From Roseiarcus sp963816065 (lineage in GTDB: Bacteria > Pseudomonadota > Alphaproteobacteria > Rhizobiales > Beijerinckiaceae), in NCBI GenBank assembly GCA_963816065.1, contig CAWFJG010000030.1, positions 496,001 through 560,000 of the forward strand: a DNA stretch of 64,000 nt, read 5' to 3'. Position 1 is the stretch's first letter, and each line of letters opens with the position of its first letter. The notes beneath the pieces are model-generated. The model saw only the letters and a list, made by a program, of their open reading frames with translations. It did not search any database and was not told where the DNA came from. Below, one piece after another: positions 29,782-37,813 of this stretch. The translations under genes were made by a program, and so were the position numbers.

Positions 29782-30147
29782 GGGCGACTTTCCGTGTGGC
29801 CGCAGGACGGCGAAGACCCTGATTCTGTGGCCGTTTGGGCGCGCATAACACCTTGTTCGCATTGCCGAGGCAACGGAAAACGCGCACGCCCGCCCAGAGG
29901 ATTGGAGGCGGAGCGATGGACGACCAATATGACAAGATGACGACAAATCGGGATGCGGATGGACCCCCCGGCGGCGCCCTTCAGGCGGGTTCGGCCGACG
30001 GGTTTGTCAAAACCTTCTCAGGCTCGACCTCACTCGCGCGGCGCCTCGATGCCGAGACGTCCTGCCAGCGTTCGGAACCGCGACTTGTCGGTCCTCTCCC
30101 GGGCGCACACCCATTGAGCTTTAGGCCCTCGGGTCTGGCGACGGCGC

Positions 30148-31416
30148 CTAAACCATGCGGTGGCTTAGCTGCATGATGTCGCGATACGGGATGGCGCCCT
30201 TGAAGACAGCGCCTTCGCCGAGGATCGGAATGGCGCGAAAGCTGTACCGTGCGAACAGTTTGTAGGCGTCTGACACTGTCTCATTCTCGTCGAGCGTGAC
30301 GAGGTTCGTGGTCATCAGCGTCTCGAGCGTGTCGTGCCGCTCCGCCTGCAGGATCTCCTTGATGTCGACGACGCCGAGAAGGTGGTTGTCTGCGTCCGTC
30401 ACGTAAATATACATAATGACTTCGGCGTCCCGGGCCGCCTTCCGGAATCGCAACACGAGCTCGGATATCGTGGTCGCGGGCGGGAACGTGATGCAGCGCG
30501 TCGTCGCGTAGTCGGCGATGCGCAGGTCGTGCCGGTCGATCAGGGCGTGAATTTTGGTTGCTTCCGCGGGATCGACCTTCTCGAGGATGGCGTCGCTATC
30601 CGCAGACGGCAGGGCTGTCAGGACGTCAGCCGCCTGTGCGGGCGTCATCTCGTCGACCAGTTCCGCGACGCGCTCGATCGGCAGAGCCGAAACGAGGGTG
30701 CGCTGGACCCGCGGTTCGACCTCCATCAGCGTCTCCGAAGCGTGGTCGGTTTCGAGCTCCTTGAAGATCGCGACCCGGCTTTCGTCGTCCAGCTCTTCGA
30801 GAATGTCGGCCATATCGACCGGATGGATCTGCGGGAGCTTGGCCTTCAGGAGGTTCAGTTTCAGGTCGCCGCTGAACCTGCCGAGATTCGGCGGCAGGGG
30901 CTGCACGGAGCTCCACGGAATTGTATCGTCCTTGATCGTCGCCGCGACGCTGCGGAGGAAGTTGGCGACCCGCCCGAGACCGATGCGGCGGAGGAACCCC
31001 GCGCGCGAGCAGTCGACGCCGGTGACGTAGAGGCGGCCGCTCAGGCGCGCGAGTTGGATGTCGTAGGCGACCTCCACCTCGTCGTCGTCGCTGTCCAGGA
31101 CCTTCTTGTCGAGCAGATGGTCGCGCAGGCGCACTTGTCCTTCGCCCGGTTCGCCCTCGAAGTCTTCGGGCCGGGAGATCGCGAGGATCGTCTGGCCATT
31201 CGGCTCGAGTTTCTCGACTTTGTCCCAGGGGATCATCACCGATTTGTGGCCGAACGGCCGATCGATCAGGAGATGGGTCACCTCGGCCGCCTTGCCGCCA
31301 TCGACCGCGACGACATCGGCGAGCTTGCCGATGGTCTTGCCCTGCCAGTGCGCCTTTCCGCCGATCAGGTCGGTCAGACGATAAGTCTCCCCGGAGTGGT
31401 TCGCGTCGAGCGACAT
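30148..31416 (-). CDS. Soluble PRC-barrel / MgtE-N / CBS regulatory protein
   Basis: A 422-residue protein with no membrane segment. Residues 8-80 and 110-180 are two PRC-barrel-like modules (LIGGKAHWQGKTIGKLADV; VTGVDCSRAGFLRRIG). Residues 190-300 are an MgtE intracellular N domain made of short helical repeats (HPVDMADILEELDDESR, ALPIERVAELVDEM, TPAQAADVLTALPSADS). Residues 305-420 are a CBS pair (YATTRCITFPP...VVDIKEIL; LVTLDENETVSDAYKLFARY). In MgtE the N and CBS domains sense cytoplasmic Mg2+ and gate a membrane pore, which is absent here. Its position in an operon with an NRAMP-related transporter suggests a detached sensor. Confidence 0.82.
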   Translation of the reverse strand: MSLDANHSGETYRLTDLIGGKAHWQGKTIGKLADVVAVDGGKAAEVTHLLIDRPFGHKSVMIPWDKVEKLEPNGQTILAISRPEDFEGEPGEGQVRLRDHLLDKKVLDSDDDEVEVAYDIQLARLSGRLYVTGVDCSRAGFLRRIGLGRVANFLRSVAATIKDDTIPWSSVQPLPPNLGRFSGDLKLNLLKAKLPQIHPVDMADILEELDDESRVAIFKELETDHASETLMEVEPRVQRTLVSALPIERVAELVDEMTPAQAADVLTALPSADSDAILEKVDPAEATKIHALIDRHDLRIADYATTRCITFPPATTISELVLRFRKAARDAEVIMYIYVTDADNHLLGVVDIKEILQAERHDTLETLMTTNLVTLDENETVSDAYKLFARYSFRAIPILGEGAVFKGAIPYRDIMQLSHRMV

Positions 31417-31428
31417 GACCGCCTCTCT

Positions 31429-31623
31429 CTATTGCGTCACGACCGTGATGAACTTGTAAGCGAGCAGGCCCACGAGAATGAGCAGATAGATGCGCAAGCC
31501 GAGCAGCGACCATTGCACCGCCGGCGACATTGTCAGGCGGGGCCTGGCGAAGCGCCTGTTGACCGCGCGAACCGCCTCGACCTGGTCGGCGACGACACCG
31601 CCGACGGCGTGAAATATATTCAT
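31429..31623 (-). CDS. Small single-helix membrane protein
   Basis: A 64-residue protein with one strongly hydrophobic segment near the C-terminus (LGLRIYLLILVGLLAYKFI). Its start overlaps the stop of the NRAMP-like gene (ATGA at 31620-31623), and it ends 12 bases before the PRC/MgtE-N/CBS gene. The tight packing supports a real gene and a role with its neighbours, perhaps as a small subunit. No family was recognised. Confidence 0.65.
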   Translation of the reverse strand: MNIFHAVGGVVADQVEAVRAVNRRFARPRLTMSPAVQWSLLGLRIYLLILVGLLAYKFITVVTQ

Positions 31624-32903
31624 GGCGACCCCGATTGGCCGAACAGGCTTGGAAAGAGGGTGCTCAGGCCGTAGGCCGTCGACAGCACGATGATCACGGC
31701 GACGATCGAGCCGTTGATGACGTTCTCCCAGAACGTATTGACGCGGTCGCCCATCGTGTCCTTGTCATTGAGCAGGAGGATAAGGAAGACGAGCGCGGCC
31801 GGAAGCAGCGTCACCGCGACGACTTGCACAAAAAGCGTGATCAGCACGAGCGGGGCGCCGGGAATGAGGACGACCAAACCCGCGCTGATAAGGGCGAAGA
31901 AATAGGCGAAATAGAACCACGGCGCCTCGCGGATCTTGTTGTTGAGCGAATGCGCCCAGCCGAACACCTCGCCGAACGCCCAGGAGCTTGCCAGCGAAAT
32001 ACAGATCGCCCCGAGCAGGCCCGCGTCGAACAGGCCGATCGCCATGAAGACGCCGGCCCAGTGGTGGGTCTCCATCAGCATCCGTGATGCTTGTGCCGCG
32101 TCGGTGACGTCGCGTCCGTTCAAGACCGTTCCCGTCACGATGATGATGAAGATCGCCACCAGGACAGTGAGGAACGCGCCGATCAGGGTGTCCGTCTTGC
32201 CCCACGGGATGTCGATCTCCTTGAGACCCTTGTCGACGACGGACGACTGCTGGAAGAACAGCATCCATGGCGCGATGGTCGTGCCGATGTTGGCCATGAG
32301 GAAGAAGAACAGTTCGCCGGTGAAGCCGCCCGGAAAATTGGGGATGATCCCCTGCCTCAAGATCTCCGACACGCTCGGGTTCACCAGGAAGGCGCCGGGG
32401 ATGTAGATCAGATTGATGGCGCAGAACGCCATCGCGAGCTTCTCCCAGGTCCAATAGCGCCCGTTGAGCACCATGAAGCCCATAAAGAGGCACACGCCGA
32501 GGACGGTCAGCCAGCCCGGGACGCCGAAGATCGCCAGCGCGGTGGTCATGCCGATGAACTCGGTGACGAGGGTCAGCCAGTCGACGAGCAGAAGGTCGAT
32601 CAGCGAGAACCAGCCCCAGAACGGCCCGAAACCGTCGAAGATCGCCTCGGCGTGCCCGCGCTTGGTCACAGCGCCCAGCCGGACCGTCATCTCCTGTACG
32701 TAATAGGCGACAGGCCCGAGGATGATGAGAAACCAGATCAGGTGGTACTGGTATTTCGCGCCGGTCGCCGCGTAAGTCGTGATGCCGCCCGCGTCGTTGT
32801 CGGCCACCATGACGACGATGCCGGGACCGGCGATCACCAGAAACAGCCGGAGGGCTTTCCACCAACGGCGCGTCAAATAATAGAAGCGCGTGATTTTATT
32901 CAT
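31620..32903 (-). CDS. NRAMP-related divalent metal transporter with altered metal site
   Basis: A 427-residue inner-membrane carrier with about eleven hydrophobic segments, of the SLC11 fold. The first-helix motif that is DPGN in manganese/iron carriers is DAGG here (VMVADNDAGGITTYA). The sixth-helix MPH is replaced by APW (NIGTTIAPWMLFFQQ). The loss of the Asn and Met ligands is what I recall for the NRMT branch, which moves Mg2+ and Mn2+. It is first of a three-gene operon with a one-helix protein and an MgtE-N/CBS protein. Specificity for Mg2+ is therefore likely but inferred. Confidence 0.8.
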   Translation of the reverse strand: MNKITRFYYLTRRWWKALRLFLVIAGPGIVVMVADNDAGGITTYAATGAKYQYHLIWFLIILGPVAYYVQEMTVRLGAVTKRGHAEAIFDGFGPFWGWFSLIDLLLVDWLTLVTEFIGMTTALAIFGVPGWLTVLGVCLFMGFMVLNGRYWTWEKLAMAFCAINLIYIPGAFLVNPSVSEILRQGIIPNFPGGFTGELFFFLMANIGTTIAPWMLFFQQSSVVDKGLKEIDIPWGKTDTLIGAFLTVLVAIFIIIVTGTVLNGRDVTDAAQASRMLMETHHWAGVFMAIGLFDAGLLGAICISLASSWAFGEVFGWAHSLNNKIREAPWFYFAYFFALISAGLVVLIPGAPLVLITLFVQVVAVTLLPAALVFLILLLNDKDTMGDRVNTFWENVINGSIVAVIIVLSTAYGLSTLFPSLFGQSGSP

Positions 32904-33671
32904 GAGCCCGTCCCGCGTTCCGCGTGCTCATTCCGCGTTTCGAAACCCCTATCGGACTCAGTCGCGTTACGGTCAACGCGCCGCCCGTGCGGCAATTCGT
33001 CCGGGGGCGCCCGGCAGGATCGGCATCGACCGAGACAAAGCTTGCGCAAAGACGTCGCCAAATCGTCACGTCGCGGTTCTGGCTCTGACGGGGCCAGGCT
33101 TTGCGCCGCGGCGGCCGGCGCCGCTTCCGAGTCCGAAGGCAGCGAGGCTCCGCTCGCCGCCTCGGCCGCCGGCGCTCGACCGCGAAATCCGCCGCAGGTG
33201 TCTGAAAACATGGAACCGGGGTCTGGATGTCGACAGGGATCGGGGCCCGACGTCCGGCCTGCGTCCCGAGCCCGACCTTGATTCCGTCAGCGCCTTCCCG
33301 CGGCGATCATCCCCGGGTGCGCGCGGTCTTGTCGTGGAAGCTCAGCCGATGGCGGCGTAGCGCTGGGATTCGACGCCGCAGGCATGGGAGATGGCCGAGG
33401 GCGTTGGGCTCGCCTGAGGGAGCGACGAGCCGACGCGAGAGCCATGCATCGGCCTTGATCGCAAGTCCGGTCAGCCAAAAGGATTGCCACGTCCGGCGCG
33501 GGACCCCGTGCGCGGGACCCCGTGCTTGCCTTTACGCCTCCGCTCGCCTATATGCGCGCGCATTCCACAGGCGGATTTCAGCGGCTCCTGCTCAAGGTTC
33601 CGCTCCGGTGGCGAGGAATTCCTTGCCGTTCACGATCCGCCGAGGCTCAACCGGACAAGGACGACAAGCTT
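32904..33671. other. Intergenic region upstream of rpsB
   Basis: About 770 bases divide the divergent transporter operon and rpsB. No convincing gene is seen. An exact 14-base tandem duplication lies at 33496-33523. The rpsB promoter and leader should lie between there and 33671, but no single -35/-10 pair stands out. Confidence 0.5.
33496..33523. repeat. Exact 14-base tandem duplication in the rpsB leader region
   Basis: GCGCGGGACCCCGT occurs twice without gap, ending 148 bases before the rpsB start codon. The GGGACCCC core is partly self-complementary, so the transcript could form alternative hairpins. Confidence 0.6.
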
Positions 33672-34691
33672 ATGGCTTTGCCTGATTTCACCATGCGTCA
33701 GCTGCTCGAGGCGGGGGCGCATTTCGGCCACCAGTCGCATCGCTGGAACCCGAAAATGGCGCCGTTCATCTACGGCACGCGCAACTCGATCCACATCATC
33801 GACCTGGCCCAGACGGTGCCGCTTCTGCATCAGGCGCTGAAGACCGTGTCCGACACGGTTGCAAAGGGCGGCCGCGTGCTATTCGTCGGAACCAAGCGCC
33901 AGGCGTCCGATGAGATCGCCGCCGCGGCCCGGCGCTCCGCGCAATATTTTGTCAACGCCCGCTGGCTCGGCGGCATGCTGACCAACTGGAAGACGATTTC
34001 TGGCTCTATCTCCCGGCTGCGCAAGCTCGATGAGATGCTGGCCGAGGGGGCCAAGGGCCTGACCAAGAAGGAGCGTCTGATGATGTCGCGCGAGCGCGAC
34101 AAGCTGGAGACGGCGCTCGGCGGCATCAAGAATATGGGCGGCGTGCCCGATCTCGTGTTCGTCATTGACACGAACAAGGAGGCGCTGGCGATCAAGGAGG
34201 CCAACCGCCTCAAGATTCCGGTGATTGCCATCCTCGACACGAACTGCGATCCGGACGGCATCAGCTACCCGGTCCCGGCCAACGACGACGCCGGCCGCGC
34301 CATCCAGCTCTATTGCGACCTTTTGGCGCGCGCGGCGATCGATGGCATCGGCCGCAGTCAGGGCGCGGCCGGTGTGGATCTGGGCGAGGCGGAGGCGCCG
34401 ATCGCCGAAGTTTTGCCGGAGACGGTCGAGTCCGAACCGGCTCTTCCGCCGGACGATCATTTCGAGCTCCTGACCGCGCCGCGCGGCGCACCCGACGATC
34501 TGGCCAAGCTCACTGGCGTAGGCCCGCAGATCGTCAAGAAGCTCAACGAGCACGGTGTGTTTCACTACTGGCAGCTCGCCGCAATGACCGACGAAGAGGC
34601 CGCCAAGCTGGACGCAGATCTGCGGTTCAACGGCCGCATCATCCGCGACAAGTGGAGCGAGCAGGCGCGCGCCCTGATTGCCGCCGAGTAA
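33672..34691 (+). CDS. rpsB: 30S ribosomal protein S2 with C-terminal helix-hairpin-helix extension
   Basis: Residues 1 to about 235 are a standard S2 (MRQLLEAGAHFGHQSHRWNPKM; RWLGGMLTNWKTI; VIAILDTNCDP), which binds 16S rRNA and recruits S1. A linker rich in Glu and Pro follows (about 236-270). Residues 274-339 then form an extra domain with a helix-hairpin-helix signature (DDLAKLTGVGPQIVKKLNEHGV). The total of 339 residues is about 100 longer than E. coli S2. Similar tails occur in some alphaproteobacterial ribosomal proteins. It is first in the usual rpsB-tsf-pyrH order. Confidence 0.96.
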   Translation: MALPDFTMRQLLEAGAHFGHQSHRWNPKMAPFIYGTRNSIHIIDLAQTVPLLHQALKTVSDTVAKGGRVLFVGTKRQASDEIAAAARRSAQYFVNARWLGGMLTNWKTISGSISRLRKLDEMLAEGAKGLTKKERLMMSRERDKLETALGGIKNMGGVPDLVFVIDTNKEALAIKEANRLKIPVIAILDTNCDPDGISYPVPANDDAGRAIQLYCDLLARAAIDGIGRSQGAAGVDLGEAEAPIAEVLPETVESEPALPPDDHFELLTAPRGAPDDLAKLTGVGPQIVKKLNEHGVFHYWQLAAMTDEEAAKLDADLRFNGRIIRDKWSEQARALIAAE

Positions 34692-34851
34692 AGCGGCGGC
34701 GCCGAAGGCCCGCGTTCAACCGGCCCGGCCGCGAAACCGGCGCGGAGTCGGCGTTCGTCAGGAATGGGCCCGCGGCCGAGGGCGGCGTTGAGTTCGCATT
34801 TGAGTCAACGCCGCGGCCCGGGGCTGCGGCACGAGGACAAGAGGGAAACCA

Positions 34852-35754
34852 ATGGCTGCGATCACGGCTGGGCTCGTGAAGGACCTGCGTGAGAAGACCG
34901 GCGCGGGCATGATGGACTGCAAGCACGCGCTGGCCGAAACAAACGGCGACATCGAGGCCGCCATCGACTGGCTGCGTAAGAAGGGCCTGGCCAAGGCCGC
35001 CAAGAAAAGCGGGCGCATCGCCGCCGACGGGCTGGTTGGCGCAGCGGTCGAGGATCTCGTCGGCGTAGTCGTCGAGGTCAACTCCGAGACGGACTTCGTC
35101 GCCCGCAACGATGATTTCCAGGGGCTGGTGCGCGGTATTCTGGCCGTGGCGCTCGACAAGGCTCCCGCCGCGGACGTCGACACCGTCCTCGGCGCCCATT
35201 ATCTCGGCGGCGGGACCGTATCCGACGCGATCGCCAACGCCATCGCGACGATCGGCGAGAACATGACGCTGCGTCGCGTCCAGGGCCTCCGGGTTCCGGA
35301 AGGCGCAATCGGACAATACGTGCATGGCCAGATCGTCGACGGCCTCGGACGCATCGGCGTGATCGTCGGCCTCGAGTCGAAGGGCGAACGGGCCGCGCTC
35401 GCTGCGCTCGGGCGACAGGTGGCGATGCACGTCGCCGCCGCAAGTCCGATCGCGCTCAGCGCGGACGGGGTCGATCCGGCGACGGTGGCGCGCGAGCGCT
35501 CGGTGCTGGTCGAGAAGAACGCCGGCAAGCCGCCGCACGTGATCGAGAAGATCGTCGAATCCGGCCTCAAGACCTATTACAAGGAGGTCTGCCTGCTCGA
35601 CCAGCCTTACGTTCACGACCCAGCCAAGAGCGTCGCCCAAGCGGTCAAGGAGGCCGAGAAGGCGATCGGCGCGCCGATCTCGATCACCGGCTTCGTGCGC
35701 TTCGCGCTCGGCGAAGGGGTCGACAAACCCGGGGACGAGACCTTAAGCGCCTGA
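34852..35754 (+). CDS. tsf: Translation elongation factor Ts
   Basis: A 300-residue guanine-nucleotide exchange factor for EF-Tu. The N-terminal UBA-like region has VKDLREKTGAGMMDCKHAL, and the core signature VEVNSETDFVARND is present. The C-terminal dimerisation subdomain ends with SITGFVRFALGEG. The ATG at 34852 follows GAGGGAAACC. It lies 160 bases after rpsB and is followed by a good terminator, so pyrH probably has its own promoter or receives partial read-through. Confidence 0.97.
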   Translation: MAAITAGLVKDLREKTGAGMMDCKHALAETNGDIEAAIDWLRKKGLAKAAKKSGRIAADGLVGAAVEDLVGVVVEVNSETDFVARNDDFQGLVRGILAVALDKAPAADVDTVLGAHYLGGGTVSDAIANAIATIGENMTLRRVQGLRVPEGAIGQYVHGQIVDGLGRIGVIVGLESKGERAALAALGRQVAMHVAAASPIALSADGVDPATVARERSVLVEKNAGKPPHVIEKIVESGLKTYYKEVCLLDQPYVHDPAKSVAQAVKEAEKAIGAPISITGFVRFALGEGVDKPGDETLSA

Positions 35755-35763
35755 GACATGACA

Positions 35764-35787
35764 AAGCGGCCGCAGGGCCGCTTTTTT
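35764..35787 (+). terminator. Rho-independent terminator after tsf
   Basis: AAGCGGCC-GCAG-GGCCGCTT forms an eight-base-pair stem with a four-base loop and is followed by a T-run (six T's including the stem end). It lies ten bases after the tsf stop codon. Confidence 0.88.
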
Positions 35788-35878
35788 AATGCCTGAACGT
35801 GCGGCGGACCATTGTGCGAGGCGGCGTGGGGTGGCCCGTTGCGCGCGGGACGCCAATCAACGCCGTAGGAGAAGACCG

Positions 35879-36598
35879 ATGACTTCGAAGCCGATCTTCA
35901 ACCGTGTCGTGGTCAAGCTCTCCGGCGAGTCCCTGATGGGGCCGGACAAGTTCGGGCTCAATGCGGACACCATTCAGCGGATGGCCCGCGACCTCAAGGC
36001 GACCGCCGAACTCGGCGTCCAGGTCGCCGTGGTCGTCGGCGGCGGAAACTTCTTCCGCGGGCTGCAGGGAGCCGACAAAGGGATCGAGCGGGCGCGCGCC
36101 AACTCGATCGGGATGCTGGCGACGGTGATGAACGCGCTCGCCATGGAGGGCGCGCTCGAGCAGATCGGACAGCCCGCCCGGGTCCTGTCGGCGGTGGCCA
36201 TGCCCTCGCTGTGTCAACCCTATTCGCGGCAGGCAGCGCTCGCCCATCTCGTTAAGCATCGAGTCATCATGCTGGCGGGAGGCACCGGAAATCCGTTCTT
36301 CACCACCGACACCGGCGCGGCGCTGCGCGCCTGCGAACTTGCCTGCGACGCGGTGATGAAGGCGACCCAGGTCGATGGCATCTACACCGCGGACCCGAAA
36401 AAAGATCCCGGCGCGACCCGCTACGACCGGCTGACCCACGACGAGGCGATCGCACGAAACCTTCGGGTGATGGACACGGCCGCCTTCGCCCTTTGCCGCG
36501 ACAACGGCATCCCGATCGTGGTGTTCTCGGTCGACGAGCCTGGCGCAATCCCCGCAACGCTGACCGGCCGGGGCAGGGCGACCTTCGTCGTGCCTTGA
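35879..36598 (+). CDS. pyrH: UMP kinase
   Basis: It phosphorylates UMP to UDP as a hexameric enzyme of the amino-acid kinase fold; 239 residues, the normal size. Motifs include VVVKLSGESLMG, VVVGGGNFFRG, MLATVMNALA, GGTGNPFFTTDT (phosphate site) and DGIYTADPKKDP. The ATG at 35879 has AGGAGA upstream. The gene order rpsB-tsf-pyrH is conserved, but frr, which normally follows, is absent; a convergent PEP-CTERM gene comes next. Confidence 0.96.
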   Translation: MTSKPIFNRVVVKLSGESLMGPDKFGLNADTIQRMARDLKATAELGVQVAVVVGGGNFFRGLQGADKGIERARANSIGMLATVMNALAMEGALEQIGQPARVLSAVAMPSLCQPYSRQAALAHLVKHRVIMLAGGTGNPFFTTDTGAALRACELACDAVMKATQVDGIYTADPKKDPGATRYDRLTHDEAIARNLRVMDTAAFALCRDNGIPIVVFSVDEPGAIPATLTGRGRATFVVP

Positions 36599-36611
36599 CG
36601 GCGCGGCGGCC

Positions 36612-37558
36612 TCAGCTGCGCGCGGTCTTGAGCGCTGCGGCGAGACGCCGCCCCTTGAACAGGCCGAGCGTCGCGAGTCCCGCGATCGTCATGATCCAGG
36701 TGGACGGCTCGGGTGTTCCGAGGCCGCCGCCGTCGGTCGGGACAAAGTCAGAAATCGTCACTGTCGGCGCCGCAATCGGATTGTTGGCCGGGTCAGGCAA
36801 CTGCCAAAGGTCGGGGGAAGGACCGATGGAGTCGGATTCGGCGTCGCGTCGATTGGAGCTAAGGCCGACAGAAGATTGACCAGCGACAGGCCTCCGTCAT
36901 TGAACGATAGGCCCCCAGGTAGAGACGTTTGAACCTCGATCCCGATCGGATACCCGAGGCCGGCGGTCGATTTCGTCGGCGACGACTGGGCCAAATCGGA
37001 GGCGCCGGAATCGTTCTCCCCGTTCGACCCGCTCGGGTCTCCGTTCCCGTTCTGCGCTGAGCCTTGGTCGGATTGCGGCTCTAACCCAAGGTTCTCGGTC
37101 TTGGGGCGCCGGTGTGTAATGCCGGCGACGACCCTCGCCCGCTCCTCGAACCACAGCAGGCCTTCAGCGTCAGGGTTGGCGTAGAAGTCTCGGCTGTTCC
37201 CGCCGAGCCAGAACGACGGCGCCGCCGAGCCCAGGATATTGACACGCCGATCAGAGGTCCGCGCAACGATCACGCAACGAGCGCCTCCGCGACAAGCCGT
37301 CGCGTCGCTTCCGCCCGTCGTGTCGGCCGACGAATCGCCCTCACCCGTCGAGCCGGCCAGAAAACCGAATAGACTGTCAGTTGCGTTGAGCACGACGGCC
37401 GACCGGACCGGCCCGAGGCTCGCCGCGGCCTCGCTGACCGGCGCCGAAATCTCGATGGGCTTCGGCTCGACCATTTTTTTGTAGACGACGCCAACCGTCG
37501 CAGCTGACGCGGACGAAACCGCCGCCGCTACAACCGCCACGATGATCTTGCCACTCAA
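36612..37558 (-). CDS. PEP-CTERM secreted protein, one frameshift
   Basis: About 315 residues after correction. A TTG start at 37558 has AGGAGG six bases upstream. The N-terminal hydrophobic stretch IIVAVVAAAVSSASAATVGVV acts as a signal. The middle is low-complexity (Asn, Gly, Ser, Asp). The tail TPEPSTWIMTIAGLATLGLF plus a basic end is a PEP-CTERM sorting signal. Here the shift is a missing base: five C's in the run near 36815 should be six to join SVLP to PDLWQLPDPANN. Function unknown; probably a surface or matrix protein. Confidence 0.7.
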
Positions 37559-37813
37559 CGCGAGCCTCCTGACGCAAGGTTGTTATACCCCGCGAAAGCG
37601 CTTGTGTCTCTCTGTAAACCAAAAAACATTTACGCAACGACCAACGGATAATGTCCCGGCGCCGTGCAATTCGGCGCGTGTATCCGACCGTGAGCAAAGG
37701 AGGACCATGGATTTCTCCTCGCGCCAATGGCCGAATGCCTGTTTCCCCAGCTATTTCAACGGCAAGGCGAGCGGCGAACGCTCCGATCTTTCCGCGTTCC
37801 GCCGCGCGACGGG

